The notes below the pieces were generated by a model. The model ran no database searches. It was not told where the DNA came from and saw only the letters and a program-made list of their open reading frames with translations. Both the position numbers and the translations under genes were made by a program. A stretch of 64,000 nt of DNA. It comes from Vulcanisaeta thermophila. GTDB taxonomy: Archaea; Thermoproteota; Thermoprotei; Thermoproteales; Thermocladiaceae. The DNA is taken from positions 124,001 through 188,000 of the forward strand of contig NZ_BCLI01000004.1 of the NCBI RefSeq assembly GCF_001748385.1, in the 5' to 3' direction. Shown here in pieces: positions 33,335 through 42,121 of the stretch (position 1 is the stretch's first letter; every line of letters starts with the position of its first letter).

Positions 33335-33493
33335 TTGGTAATTTTTGATCCTAGGCATGAGTGGGACTGCGTGATTATGTTCAGGGATGGGGTGCCCGCT
33401 AGGGTTTGCTTGAGCGTTTACATGCTATTCTCGTTCATTCTCGTTGTGGCGGGTATTGTTAAACTGTGTGGTGATTGGTGTAGTGAATATTAA
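33335..33493 (+). other. Short ORF after tRNA-Arg, possible gene fragment
   Basis: Reading from TTG 33335 gives 52 residues, including FDPRHEWDCVIMFRDGVPAR and a hydrophobic stretch MLFSFILVVAGIV. No promoter box is visible and the frame stays open upstream into the tRNA tail, so it looks like the end of a longer gene rather than an intact one. The position directly downstream of a tRNA 3' end is where integrated elements leave debris. Real function is doubtful. Confidence 0.25.
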
Positions 33494-33515
33494 CTTGTCA
33501 TTGACTTGGTGTGTT

Positions 33516-33818
33516 GTGACGCTGCTTAAGATTGAGGATGTAATGAGGATGCTACCCAGTGGGTGGAGGGTTGAGGGGCAGTACCTAATTAGGGATTTGG
33601 AGTTTAGGTCTTTCATGGACTGCATAGCCTTCGTTAATGAGCTGGCCCAGTTAGCGGAGCAGGAGGAGCATCACCCAGACATGGTGATAGTTTGGAAGCA
33701 CCTGACGCTTAGGTTGACAACGCATGATGAGGGTGGTATTACCGAGCTGGATCTGGAGATGGCTAATAAGATAAATCAATTGATAGATAAGTGGGGTGAT
33801 AGGATTGAGGCGAAGTAA
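33516..33818 (+). CDS. phhB: pterin-4a-carbinolamine dehydratase
   Basis: Dehydrates 4a-hydroxytetrahydropterin; in organisms without phenylalanine hydroxylase it may serve molybdopterin or other pterin chemistry. The active-site motif EEHHPDMVIVWKHLTLRLTT carries the paired histidines and is followed by THDEGGITELD, both diagnostic. It is about 100 aa from GTG 33516, which lies 26 bases after an AATATTAAC box. The upstream extension to 33444 is rejected because it crosses that box. Confidence 0.92.
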   Translation: MTLLKIEDVMRMLPSGWRVEGQYLIRDLEFRSFMDCIAFVNELAQLAEQEEHHPDMVIVWKHLTLRLTTHDEGGITELDLEMANKINQLIDKWGDRIEAK

Positions 33819-33875
33819 GGTTGTGATTGCCCTTTTGATTGTTTTGAAGTTTTAATTAGTTTGTTTTGGCTTGGT

Positions 33876-34061
33876 CTATACGGCTTTGTACTTGCCGTTG
33901 GTTTTCTGTACCTTCCCGTCCTTTATGAGCCTTGTTAATTGTGCCTTTATCACGTTTAGTCTTTCCTCACCCACGGCCTTTGCTATCTCCTCCACCGTGA
34001 ATTCCTTACCCTTGTTCGCTGTGAGGTAGTCTAGGATTTTCTTCTTAATCCCCTCCACCAT
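33876..34061 (-). CDS. small winged-helix DNA-binding protein
   Basis: A 61-aa protein consisting of one wHTH. Helix 1 is IKKKILDYLTANKGK, the helix-turn-helix FTVEEIAKAVGEERLNVIKAQL, and the wing LIKDGKVQKTNGKYKAV. It is lysine-rich, as expected of a small abundant crenarchaeal regulator or chromatin protein. ATG 34061 is about 28 bases after a minus-strand TTAAAAAC box. No partner is cotranscribed. The target is unknown. Confidence 0.85.
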   Translation of the reverse strand: MVEGIKKKILDYLTANKGKEFTVEEIAKAVGEERLNVIKAQLTRLIKDGKVQKTNGKYKAV

Positions 34062-34262
34062 ACAAAGTAAAGCCTTGTGTGGGTGTTTTTAAGTATAACT
34101 CTTTATTGTATATGAAGTATCAGGCGTAGTTTGCCCGGGTTTTAGTGCTACGTAGTATTTAGCGATTGTAAACCACCAATAATGATTATTTAGCGTTAGT
34201 TTGCCCAAATGGGGTTGGGGCTCTGCTAAGTATTTAAAATGGGCTCTTTATCACCTACCTTA

Positions 34263-35270
34263 GTGGTTTTGAGGGTTTACTACGATGATGGGGTTGTGGT
34301 GAGTAATGGGAGGTTTAGGGTATTGGTGGATCCCGTGGGCAGGCCCAGGGAGAGGCCCGACGCTGTGTTGATAACCCATGCCCATAGGGATCATGTTAAT
34401 CCCAGGGCCCTCCTGGGCTTGTCATCACCAATAATCATGAGCCCACAGTCAAGCTCCATAATTAAGTCCCGCGATGGCGTGACACTTAGGTCAATACCCG
34501 CCATCCCAGGCTCGATCATCGAACTGGAGGGTTTTAGGGTTGAGGCCTTGAACGCTGGTCACGTCCTTGGCAGTCTCATGTACATTATCGACTTTGGCGA
34601 TTATAGGGTTGGTGTTACCGGTGACTTCAACGTTGAGGACTCAATCATCCTAAGGGGTGCCAGGGCTTTGGAGGGTGTGGATGCCCTGGTCATGGAAGCC
34701 ACCTACGGATCGCCCGATTACGTGTTCCCCACCAGGGAGGAGGTTTATGGGGAGGTTCTGGGTTTTGTTGAGAATGGCGTGAGGGATGGGGTTGTGGTCC
34801 TCATTGGACAAGCCCTTGGTCGCGGACAGGAATTAACGGCACTGCTCAGGGGCTACCCCATGTACCTTGATTATGACATTAAGGTTTTGAACAATGCCCT
34901 GGGGATTAGGGATGGTAAGGTCCTGGGCAGTTACGTGGAGGACGGCTCGGTAGTCATAATGGGCGCCCAGGGTGGTTTTGAAAGACTGAGGAGGCTCCGC
35001 AGGGGTAGGTTTAGGTTCATGGCGTTAAGCGGGGTTTACGCCAAGAGCTCCAGGAGGAGTAGGGCTGAGGGTTTGGGGATTGCCACTGCACCCCTAAGCA
35101 GCCACTCTGATTTTCCAGGGCTTGTGGACTTCACCCTGGGTAGTAATGCGAAGGTTGTGTACACTGTTTATGGCCACGCTAGGGAGTTCGCCAGGTATTT
35201 AAGGGGGCTTGGTGTCAGGGCTATGGTTATTCCCAGGGCTGGCCAGACCTTCATTGATGACTATCTCTAA
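34263..35270 (+). CDS. metallo-beta-lactamase fold nuclease-like protein
   Basis: A 335-aa MBL-fold hydrolase of the mRNA 3'-processing/SNM1-like exonuclease group. The zinc motif THAHRDH is near residue 41, with NAGHVLGS near residue 98, GDFN near residue 120 and SHSDF near residue 280 as further metal ligands. It lacks KH domains. The start is GTG 34263, 28 bases after ATTTAAAA. The in-frame ATG 34239 overlaps that box and is rejected. It precedes the SAM hydrolase gene by 39 bases, but that gene has its own TATA-like box. Confidence 0.85.
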   Translation: MVLRVYYDDGVVVSNGRFRVLVDPVGRPRERPDAVLITHAHRDHVNPRALLGLSSPIIMSPQSSSIIKSRDGVTLRSIPAIPGSIIELEGFRVEALNAGHVLGSLMYIIDFGDYRVGVTGDFNVEDSIILRGARALEGVDALVMEATYGSPDYVFPTREEVYGEVLGFVENGVRDGVVVLIGQALGRGQELTALLRGYPMYLDYDIKVLNNALGIRDGKVLGSYVEDGSVVIMGAQGGFERLRRLRRGRFRFMALSGVYAKSSRRSRAEGLGIATAPLSSHSDFPGLVDFTLGSNAKVVYTVYGHAREFARYLRGLGVRAMVIPRAGQTFIDDYL

Positions 35271-35309
35271 CGGGGTTATGCTTATTTTAGGCTAAGCCCC
35301 AGTACCGCT

Positions 35310-36116
35310 GTGAGTGGGGTTATCACGTTACTCACGGACTTCGGCTATGACTCCTACTTCGTGCCATCAATGAAGGCCGTTATCCTGAGCATAAACCCCA
35401 GGGCGGTCATTGTGGACATAACCCACGCAATACCACCCTTCAACATAGCCAAGGCGGCCTTCACACTGTGGGCATCGTATAAGTACTTCCCCAGGGGAAC
35501 AGTGCACGTTGTGGTGGTTGACCCAGGCGTTGGCACAAGTAGGAGGCCTATTGTTGTGAGGACCAGGAATTACTACTTCGTGGGCCCAGACAATGGTGTG
35601 TTGATGATGGCCGCGGAGGATGATGGTGTGGAGGAGGTTAGGGTTATTGAGAATAGGAGCTACATGAGGCCCGTGATCTCCCACACATTCCATGGGCGTG
35701 ACATATTCGCGCCAGTGGCTGCCCATTTAAGCCTTGGTGTGGACCCCTCGTCAATTGGGCCCTTAATTAATGATCCCGTTAGGTTGCCGTGGACCAAGCC
35801 CGTGATTAACAGGGGCTTTGCCAGGGCATCCATTGTGTATGTGGATCACTTTGGGAATGCGTACACCAATGTCAGGGTTGAGGACTTGGGTGTCCTGGGC
35901 CTTGATTATGGTGGTGAATTGCAGGTGGATTTCCCAAGGCTTGGTAAGACCCTTAAGGTTAGGTTCCTTAGGACCTACGGCTATGCAAACCCAGGCGAGG
36001 CCCTGGCCCTAATCAACAGTGAGGGCTTCCTAGAGCTGTCCATTCGTAACGGGAACTTCGGTGGGTATTACGGTGTCTCCGAGGGTGAGGAGGTGGTGCT
36101 TAGGGTTTTGTCTTAA
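35310..36116 (+). CDS. S-adenosylmethionine hydrolase/hydroxide adenosyltransferase (DUF62)
   Basis: Cleaves S-adenosylmethionine to adenosine and methionine. The family pattern is complete: LLTDFGYDSYFVPSMKAVIL near residue 7, VVVDPGVGTSRRPIVV near residue 69, GPDNGVLMMA near residue 92, and SHTFHGRDIFAPVAAHL near residue 124. The length, 268 aa, is normal. GTG 35310 lies 26 bases after TTATTTTAG. The 3' end overlaps the convergent ogt gene by 4 bases. Physiological purpose of this widespread enzyme is still debated. Confidence 0.92.
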   Translation: MSGVITLLTDFGYDSYFVPSMKAVILSINPRAVIVDITHAIPPFNIAKAAFTLWASYKYFPRGTVHVVVVDPGVGTSRRPIVVRTRNYYFVGPDNGVLMMAAEDDGVEEVRVIENRSYMRPVISHTFHGRDIFAPVAAHLSLGVDPSSIGPLINDPVRLPWTKPVINRGFARASIVYVDHFGNAYTNVRVEDLGVLGLDYGGELQVDFPRLGKTLKVRFLRTYGYANPGEALALINSEGFLELSIRNGNFGGYYGVSEGEEVVLRVLS

Positions 36117-36646
36117 ATTATCAACCTCGTTAACCTTTCGAAATTCTCACGCAGCCTTTCATAACTAATTAAGTACTGCCTCGGCACCCTACCATTCACC
36201 ACGGGTACACCCTCAAACTCTAACAGGGCCCTCTTCACCGACGTGCCTAGGGAGTAACCGCCCAGTGACCCATCGCTCCTCACCACCCTGTGGCAGGGTA
36301 TTAACACGGGTATTTCATTCTTGCCAGCCAGCCTACCCACTGCCCTGGGGCTTGTGCCCAATAACCTGGCTATTTGCGCGTAGGTTGCCACCTTACCCCT
36401 GGGTATGGATAGGATTGCTGTTTGAACGAGGCCCAGCATCCCCGAGCCCAACTCCAGGTACTTAATCACAGCCTCAGGGCCCAACTCGCCCATTAGGTAC
36501 CTAAGCAACTCACCAGGTACTTCCTGGGCTTCAAACTCTGTTAAGCCGTCAATACCAACCTCAATGTTTACCCTGTGAACTTTATTATCATGAATGCACA
36601 CATTAAGTACGCCAACGTTCTTAATGGGCAATTTAAAACAATGCAC
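36113..36646 (-). CDS. ogt: methylated-DNA-protein cysteine methyltransferase
   Basis: Repairs O6-alkylguanine by suicidal transfer to cysteine. The active site is LIPCHRVVRSDGSLGGYSLG near residue 118, preceded by the DNA-binding segment VATYAQIARLLGTSPRAVG with the arginine finger. The 177-aa length fits archaeal Ogt. GTG 36646 is 25 bases from the TATA-like box at 36668-36676, which also serves the divergent moaD-like gene. It converges on the SAM hydrolase gene with a 4-base overlap. Confidence 0.93.
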   Translation of the reverse strand: MHCFKLPIKNVGVLNVCIHDNKVHRVNIEVGIDGLTEFEAQEVPGELLRYLMGELGPEAVIKYLELGSGMLGLVQTAILSIPRGKVATYAQIARLLGTSPRAVGRLAGKNEIPVLIPCHRVVRSDGSLGGYSLGTSVKRALLEFEGVPVVNGRVPRQYLISYERLRENFERLTRLII

Positions 36647-36667
36647 ATATTAATACCCAGAAACCCC

Positions 36668-36676
36668 TTAAAAACC
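36668..36676. promoter_or_regulatory. Shared divergent TATA box (ogt / moaD-like)
   Basis: The sequence CTTAAAAAC sits midway between GTG 36646 and ATG 36697, about 25 bases from each. Exactly 50 bases separate the two start codons, the same arrangement as at 8126-8133. Confidence 0.55.
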
Positions 36677-36696
36677 CTCTTCCTTAGCCCACCATG

Positions 36697-36975
36697 ATGA
36701 TTAAGGTGAGGCTTGCGGGGGTCCTGAGGGCATTGGCGCTGGGTCGGGACTACGTGGAGGTTAATGGTGCAGGCACAGTGAGGGATGTTGTGCTGGGTCT
36801 TGGTAGCATTAATGAGAAGCTCCTCAGGAGGGTCTATGACCCACTTAGGAATGAGTTGATGCCCGACATCTACATAGCCGTTAATGACATAGACATAAGG
36901 TTGCTAAAGGGTCTCGACACCCCCGTCGAGGATGGCGATGAGGTCTTAATACTGGCTTACATACACGGTGGTTAA
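36697..36975 (+). CDS. MoaD/ThiS family sulfur carrier
   Basis: A 92-aa beta-grasp protein ending in Gly-Gly (YIHGG), the residue activated by MoeB/ThiF-type enzymes such as the one at 8154. The sulfur is used for molybdopterin or tungstopterin, or for tRNA thiolation by the Ncs6/TtuA protein at 60.6 kb. The ubiquitin-like pattern is seen in IKVRLAGVLRALALG and DGDEVLILAYI. ATG 36697 fits the shared TATA box better than ATG 36694. The next gene starts 4 bases after its stop codon. Confidence 0.88.
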   Translation: MIKVRLAGVLRALALGRDYVEVNGAGTVRDVVLGLGSINEKLLRRVYDPLRNELMPDIYIAVNDIDIRLLKGLDTPVEDGDEVLILAYIHGG

Positions 36976-36979
36976 TTCG

Positions 36980-37504
36980 ATGGTTCCCGGAATCACAAGG
37001 CTTGCCAGTGACCTTGGGGATATCTATGTATGGCTTGCCACAGCGAGGTTTCAAAAACCCCTGGGTGAGGACTTAATAAACCACCTGAGGAAGTTAGTGG
37101 GCGCATGCGGTAAATGCCTAATTGTGGTGGTACCCGCCACTAAGGTGCTTAATCATTGGCACATGATTTACCCATCATACCTAGCCCTGAGGGATTTCCT
37201 TAGGGGCACGTCTAGGTTTAGGGACCTGGGGCTTGGGGCATTAACCTACATGGCCGGCACTGACCAGGTGAGGGAGGCCCTTGGGTTAATGAGCCCTGTG
37301 GGTGCCGTGGACGTTTCAATACTCGTGATGGGCCTGGGCAATGATGCGCCCAGGGTTATTAATGAGGTGGGTATGTACGTAATTAACAGTGCCGTGGATG
37401 TCTACGTGGGTGTCGGCGCCTTTAGGCGTTACGATGGGCCCTGGAGGGATGTGGAGGGTTTCATCGAGACGTTAATACTGAAGTACCTGGAGTCCTTCAC
37501 ATAA
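36980..37504 (+). CDS. KEOPS subunit Cgi121-like protein
   Basis: A 174-aa protein I assign tentatively to the Cgi121 subunit of KEOPS, which makes t6A in tRNAs. The basis is the block ALTYMAGTDQVREAL near residue 87. It resembles the E-L-Y-L-S-G-x-x-Q-I-x-x-A motif, and an upstream helix contains KVLNHWHM where Cgi121 has a conserved His. ATG 36980 follows GGTGGT with suitable spacing. It is cotranscribed with the sulfur-carrier gene, so both could serve tRNA modification. Its stop abuts the convergent thioesterase stop. Confidence 0.55.
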   Translation: MVPGITRLASDLGDIYVWLATARFQKPLGEDLINHLRKLVGACGKCLIVVVPATKVLNHWHMIYPSYLALRDFLRGTSRFRDLGLGALTYMAGTDQVREALGLMSPVGAVDVSILVMGLGNDAPRVINEVGMYVINSAVDVYVGVGAFRRYDGPWRDVEGFIETLILKYLESFT

Positions 37505-37996
37505 TTAATGCCTATTCTCCTTAACCATGAACCACGTGCCAATCCCCTTCGCACACAACTTATTATTTGAATCCCTAACCTCGGCCTCCGCCACAGCCAA
37601 GTGCCTGCCAGCCCTTATGACCCGGCCCTCCACGGTGAATGGACCATCCCTGAGGGGTTCTAGGAAGTGGACCTTGAGCTCCGCCGTGTATTGATCCACA
37701 CCGTCATTAACAGTCATGACGGCAACCCCCAGTATCGAGTCTATCACAGTCATTATAACGCCACCATGAACCACACCGCCTCTCCTTAGGATCTCCCGCT
37801 TATACGGAAAACGGGCCTTAACGAATCCCTCACCTATCTCTGTGAATTCGAGCCCTATAAGTTGAAAGAGCGGTTCTGAGCGTAGGTACTCATTCATCAT
37901 GCTCACCGTGTCTATGCCATAGTCACGGGCCCTCCTGAATAACTCCCTCATGCTACTCACGCCGATCTTCCCGAGTATTTCATCCCAATGGGACAC
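37505..37996 (-). CDS. PaaI-type hotdog thioesterase
   Basis: A 163-aa 4HBT/PaaI-family acyl-CoA thioesterase. The hotdog helix with the catalytic region is GGVVHGGVIMTVIDSILGVA near residue 78, followed by strands ELKVHFLEPL and VEGRVIRAGRHLAVAEAEV. The 44-residue N-terminal helical extension is unusual but seen in archaeal members. GTG 37996 is about 26 bases downstream of TTTAAAAG on the minus strand. It may clear phenylacetyl- or other aryl-CoA. Confidence 0.88.
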   Translation of the reverse strand: MSHWDEILGKIGVSSMRELFRRARDYGIDTVSMMNEYLRSEPLFQLIGLEFTEIGEGFVKARFPYKREILRRGGVVHGGVIMTVIDSILGVAVMTVNDGVDQYTAELKVHFLEPLRDGPFTVEGRVIRAGRHLAVAEAEVRDSNNKLCAKGIGTWFMVKENRH

Positions 37997-38147
37997 CGTA
38001 CGTAATTAATCAGTGGCTTTTAAACAATGCCTCACTACCCAATATTTAGTAATAAATAGTGACCCTATGCATGATGTGAATTTCGATATCGGGGCATTGG
38101 GAAGAAGGCTTTATTAATTTTCTAGCGCCACGGGGCATGGTGGGATC

Positions 38148-38936
38148 ATTGCCGTAAATAAGACGCCGATCCTCGAGGTAATCGATGTTTGGTATAGCTA
38201 TAAGACTGAGAGGGGCCCCGTGCCCGTCCTCAAGGAGGTATCCTTCAAGGTTTATGCCCAGGAGTTCGTATCGATAGTGGCCCCCACGGGGACTGGCAAG
38301 TCCACACTGCTGAGGATAATAGCTGGGCTCAGGAGGCCCGATAAGGGCAGGGTGCTCCTGATGGGGGAGGAGGTCAGGGGGCCCACGCCCAAGTTGGCGA
38401 TGATATTCCAGGACTTCGCGTTGTTTCCCTGGCTCACGGCCCTTGAGAATGTAGAGCTCGCCCTAATGCATAGGAAGGACCTGAGTAAGGAGAGTAGGAG
38501 GGAGATGGCTAAGAAGTACCTGGAGCTTGTGGGCCTCGGGGGCTTTGAGGATTACTACCCAAGGGAGTTGAGCGGTGGTATGAAGCAAAGGGTCGCCATT
38601 GCCAGGGCATTGGCGGCCCAGCCCGTGGTCTTACTAATGGACGAGCCCTTCGCAAACCTAGACGCCATAACAGCCGAGGGCCTTAGGTCCGAGATATACA
38701 GCATGATCTTCAATGAGGAGTCCACCGTCAAGGCAATAATAATGGTTAGCCACAACCTTGAGGAGGTTGTGGAGTTAAGTGATAAGGTGTTGATACTCGG
38801 GGGTAAGCCCGCCACGATAATATCCGAGGTCCCCATAAACCTACCCAGGCCCAGGAATTCCAGAGATCCAGAGTTCCAGGACTACCTCGATCGCCTATAC
38901 TCAATACTGTCAATGAGCATTAGGGGGTTCGTATGA
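38148..38936 (+). CDS. ABC transporter ATP-binding protein (NitT/TauT/SsuB type), start codon unclear
   Basis: The nucleotide-binding protein of a nitrate/sulfonate/taurine-like importer. Walker A is APTGTGKST, the ABC signature LSGGMKQRVAIARAL and Walker B VLLMDEPF. The N-terminal strand ILEVIDVWYSYKTERGPVPV clearly belongs to the protein but has no ATG, GTG or TTG before it in frame. The first standard codon is GTG 38220, which would remove that strand. TTTATTAA at 38110-38118 predicts initiation near 38141. I list ATT 38148; a one-base indel joining ATG 38137 is equally possible. Confidence 0.8.
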   Translation: MAVNKTPILEVIDVWYSYKTERGPVPVLKEVSFKVYAQEFVSIVAPTGTGKSTLLRIIAGLRRPDKGRVLLMGEEVRGPTPKLAMIFQDFALFPWLTALENVELALMHRKDLSKESRREMAKKYLELVGLGGFEDYYPRELSGGMKQRVAIARALAAQPVVLLMDEPFANLDAITAEGLRSEIYSMIFNEESTVKAIIMVSHNLEEVVELSDKVLILGGKPATIISEVPINLPRPRNSRDPEFQDYLDRLYSILSMSIRGFV

Positions 38937-40597
38937 CCCCCTGGCCAGTACTACTAACTGCGTTCCTGGCCACCCTGGCCACCCTGGGCAGGGTTGCCTT
39001 AACGATAGTCCTGGGCATAGTCACTGGTTGGTTCCTTGGTTACGCAGCGGCTAAGAATGGATTCTTCGAGAGGATCTTCCTATCCATAACCCAAACCCTG
39101 GAGGCAGTACCGGTCATAACCTTCTTCCCAGTGGTCCTAATATTCTTCATAAGTAACATAAGGGGTTATCTGGGCGTTGAGTTTGCTGTGGATTTCCTGG
39201 TGTTCACGGCGGTTGTTTGGAACATATGGATTGGGGAGTACGAGTCCATAAAGACCGTGTCCCAATCACTGGAGGACGCCACTAGGATGATGAACCTTGG
39301 CTTCCTCAGGAGTATGCGTTACCTCTACATACCAGCCACTTGGCCCAGGGTTGCGGGTAACGTACTGGTTAGCTTCGCAGATGGCTTGTTCTACATAGTG
39401 GTTAGTGAGGTCATAACCCTGGGTACCAGGAACTACTTCGTATTTGGGATAGGAGCATCAATTGCCAGGTGGGTTACTGGTAACGAGTGGGGTTACGCGG
39501 TAACGGGCCTCGTGGTGCTCATAGTAATGGTCACTGTGGTTATCTTCGGGATCTTAAGGCCATTCGTCAACTGGGCTGTGAAGTACAGTTACGACCCAAT
39601 GATGGAGATAACCAAGGTCAGGGTTAGGAGGCCCGTAGCCAGTAGTCGTGTTAGATCCTTCATGGCCAGGAATATTAAGTACGTGAGGAGGATTGCGGCC
39701 ATGGAGGAGGCAATAATGCCCGTGTTCATAAGGGCATCCAGCTACGCCATTAGGCATAGGCTAACCGTTAGGAGTAGGTTTAGGAACCCACTGAGCCTTC
39801 ATGAGAAGTACCTCGGCATTGCACTGCTCATATTAATAATTACATTACTGGCTTACTCAGTGTACTCATCATGGAGTGCCACCTGGTCACCAATAATCCT
39901 AGATCTAGAAGCCCACGGCATGATATACCTATACTACCTGGGCCTTGATTGGTTAAGGGTTGTGCTGGTCACGGTGGCTTCCATAGCAACCGCAATACCC
40001 ATCAACTACCTAATGGTTACCAACAGGCGTGTTGAGACCGTACTACTACCCATACTCGAGGATTTGGCGTCCATACCCGTATCTGGTTACATGCCATTGA
40101 TAGCCATACCCTTCACCACGTACCTAGCCAACACCCTGGGGCTTGGGGCCTCACTCAACCTACTCACCTTCATAGTGGCTTACCTAAGCACTGCCTGGTA
40201 CGTTATCTACAACATGTATGTGGGGATGAAGACAATACCCAGGAGCCTATGGGAGGTGGCTAACAACCTAAACCTAAGCACGTGGGATAAACTCAGGAGG
40301 TTGGCAATACCTGGGTCCATGCCCGCAACCATAACCGGGCTGGCGAGTACCGTGGGATCCACATGGGGCGGTCTTGAGGTTGCTGAGTACTTCCAGGGGA
40401 TTAATGGGCATGTTTACTCTGTCCAGGGGTTCACCGCATTGATGGATTACTACACCAGCATTGGCAATATTGTGGGGCTTGAGGCAATGAGCCTCATACT
40501 CGCCATAAACGTCATACTCCTGAGCATCTTCCTATGGAGGTGGCTCTTTCACCTGGCCCGTGAGAGGTACAGGATGGAGGGCGCCATAACCCTTTAA
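38933..40597 (+). CDS. ABC transporter permease, two membrane domains fused
   Basis: A 554-aa permease in which two binding-protein-dependent transport domains are fused. The first (residues 1-220) carries the EAA-like loop SQSLEDATRMMNLGFLRSMR, and the second (residues 280-550) carries IPRSLWEVANNLNLSTWDKL. A basic linker lies between. ATG 38933 overlaps the ATPase stop as ATGA. No substrate-binding protein is encoded nearby, so the ligand is unknown; nitrate, sulfonate or taurine carriers are the nearest type. The 3' end overlaps the convergent NurA gene by 4 bases. Confidence 0.87.
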   Translation: MTPWPVLLTAFLATLATLGRVALTIVLGIVTGWFLGYAAAKNGFFERIFLSITQTLEAVPVITFFPVVLIFFISNIRGYLGVEFAVDFLVFTAVVWNIWIGEYESIKTVSQSLEDATRMMNLGFLRSMRYLYIPATWPRVAGNVLVSFADGLFYIVVSEVITLGTRNYFVFGIGASIARWVTGNEWGYAVTGLVVLIVMVTVVIFGILRPFVNWAVKYSYDPMMEITKVRVRRPVASSRVRSFMARNIKYVRRIAAMEEAIMPVFIRASSYAIRHRLTVRSRFRNPLSLHEKYLGIALLILIITLLAYSVYSSWSATWSPIILDLEAHGMIYLYYLGLDWLRVVLVTVASIATAIPINYLMVTNRRVETVLLPILEDLASIPVSGYMPLIAIPFTTYLANTLGLGASLNLLTFIVAYLSTAWYVIYNMYVGMKTIPRSLWEVANNLNLSTWDKLRRLAIPGSMPATITGLASTVGSTWGGLEVAEYFQGINGHVYSVQGFTALMDYYTSIGNIVGLEAMSLILAINVILLSIFLWRWLFHLARERYRMEGAITL

Positions 40598-41994
40598 TCT
40601 ACATCACCCCTCATGTCCATGTTGTAGGCCATGGCGAACCTCCTCTTAGCGGGTATTTTCAATTTATCAATGGCCGCTATGGCGTATTCGAGGAATTGAT
40701 CAGAACCAAAGTTCGCATACTCATGGGCAAGCCATAGCAATTTATTATAATGTATCGAGTCCCTGTACATACTAAGGAGTAGGTTTACGTGGTCGCTCAC
40801 ATCCACCTTATCGAAGAATAGCTTCCAGGGTACCCTCTGGTCGAACATGGGCCACTCATAGTAGGGTACCTCCACGAGTATTGGTGTGTCGTTCTTGCTC
40901 GGTTTTACGTAGAACATGAGTATCCTGGGCATCTCCTCAAGGACCCTCCTAACCCTCCTGATATAGTCACTGGGATTCAACTCCCCACCCTCATCCACGG
41001 ACCTAAGTCCTAGGCTGTCCTCAACCCTGTCGTTAATGAGCCTCAGCAGTCGATCTATGTTGGTTAATGATTTACTGTTTAGGTACGCATCCATGGCACC
41101 TATTAATAACTTCCTCGTGATCCCCAACCCCACGCCTTGCACCTTCGCCAATTCCTCAAGCACGTTTATGTCGGATACGGACTGGCTAAGGATCACCCTA
41201 ATCCCCATGCGCACCAGATCCCTGTGGCTCCCGTTGTAGTTCCCCGCCAGGTCCAGCAGGCGCTTCCTGTAATTCCTTATCCAAACAACCGAGTGCCACT
41301 CAATCCCCCTGTTCAGTATGTCTATCACCTCCTTATCTATGTTCCCCAGGGGCCCCTCGTTGAGTATTAACTCCTTGAGGGTTTTGAATAGGACGTAGTC
41401 CTTGAAAACCTTTAACTCCGTGTCCTTGGACACGAACATGACCTTAACACCAAGCTCCCTGGCCTTAACCAGTAACTGGTAAATCCTCTCCAACGCATCC
41501 ACAACGTCGGGTACGAAGTACAGGTCCAGGAAGCCCTTGGTTAGTATTAACTCGTGTATCAACGCCGTTACCTTGGCGTAGAGGCTTCCGTCCATGAGTA
41601 GGAATTCGTAGCCCCCGTCTTCAAGGGCCTTCATGGCCACTGAGGACTCCACGTGGGTTAGTAATACCCACCTTAGGGCTGGTGCGTAGACTGGCGAGAG
41701 CTTCACGATAACGTCCTTGGTGGGTGGTTTACCCACGTTGTTTATGGCAATGGCCCTAACAATGACCAGGGATGCGCCATTCCTGAAATCAAGCTCCTGA
41801 ACCCCACCATCAACGGCAACGGCCCTGAAGTCCCTGGACGTGTTGGGCATGCCCAGGGGCTTCCACACGTCATTAACAGCCCCATAATCCACGACACCCC
41901 TAATGACACTCCCCATGCCCAGGTCCCTGGGCCTCACGCCGCTACTGAGCTCCATCAGCTTCCTGTAGTAAATGTCGTAGAATAGGTCAACCAC
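40594..41994 (-). CDS. nurA: NurA domain nuclease
   Basis: NurA is the 5'-3' nuclease working with HerA and Mre11-Rad50 in archaeal end resection. The diagnostic acidic motifs are AVAVDGGVQELDF near residue 57 and EFLLMDGSLYAKV near residue 130, positioned as the Mn-binding site. At 466 aa it is longer than many NurA proteins (about 340-400 aa). HerA, Mre11 and Rad50 are not adjacent, so this may be a stand-alone or paralogous NurA. GTG 41994 lies about 22 bases from TTATTAAT. Confidence 0.72.
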   Translation of the reverse strand: MVDLFYDIYYRKLMELSSGVRPRDLGMGSVIRGVVDYGAVNDVWKPLGMPNTSRDFRAVAVDGGVQELDFRNGASLVIVRAIAINNVGKPPTKDVIVKLSPVYAPALRWVLLTHVESSVAMKALEDGGYEFLLMDGSLYAKVTALIHELILTKGFLDLYFVPDVVDALERIYQLLVKARELGVKVMFVSKDTELKVFKDYVLFKTLKELILNEGPLGNIDKEVIDILNRGIEWHSVVWIRNYRKRLLDLAGNYNGSHRDLVRMGIRVILSQSVSDINVLEELAKVQGVGLGITRKLLIGAMDAYLNSKSLTNIDRLLRLINDRVEDSLGLRSVDEGGELNPSDYIRRVRRVLEEMPRILMFYVKPSKNDTPILVEVPYYEWPMFDQRVPWKLFFDKVDVSDHVNLLLSMYRDSIHYNKLLWLAHEYANFGSDQFLEYAIAAIDKLKIPAKRRFAMAYNMDMRGDVD

Positions 41995-42121
41995 GCCAAT
42001 TTACAGTCAATGATTAATAATTAGATTTTTGCGTACAGGGTTACTGGTGGGTTCGGCGAAAGTTTTGATGTGCGCAGTACTACTTATAAATAGGTCCCCC
42101 GGGTATGCACCGGCGTTGGTA

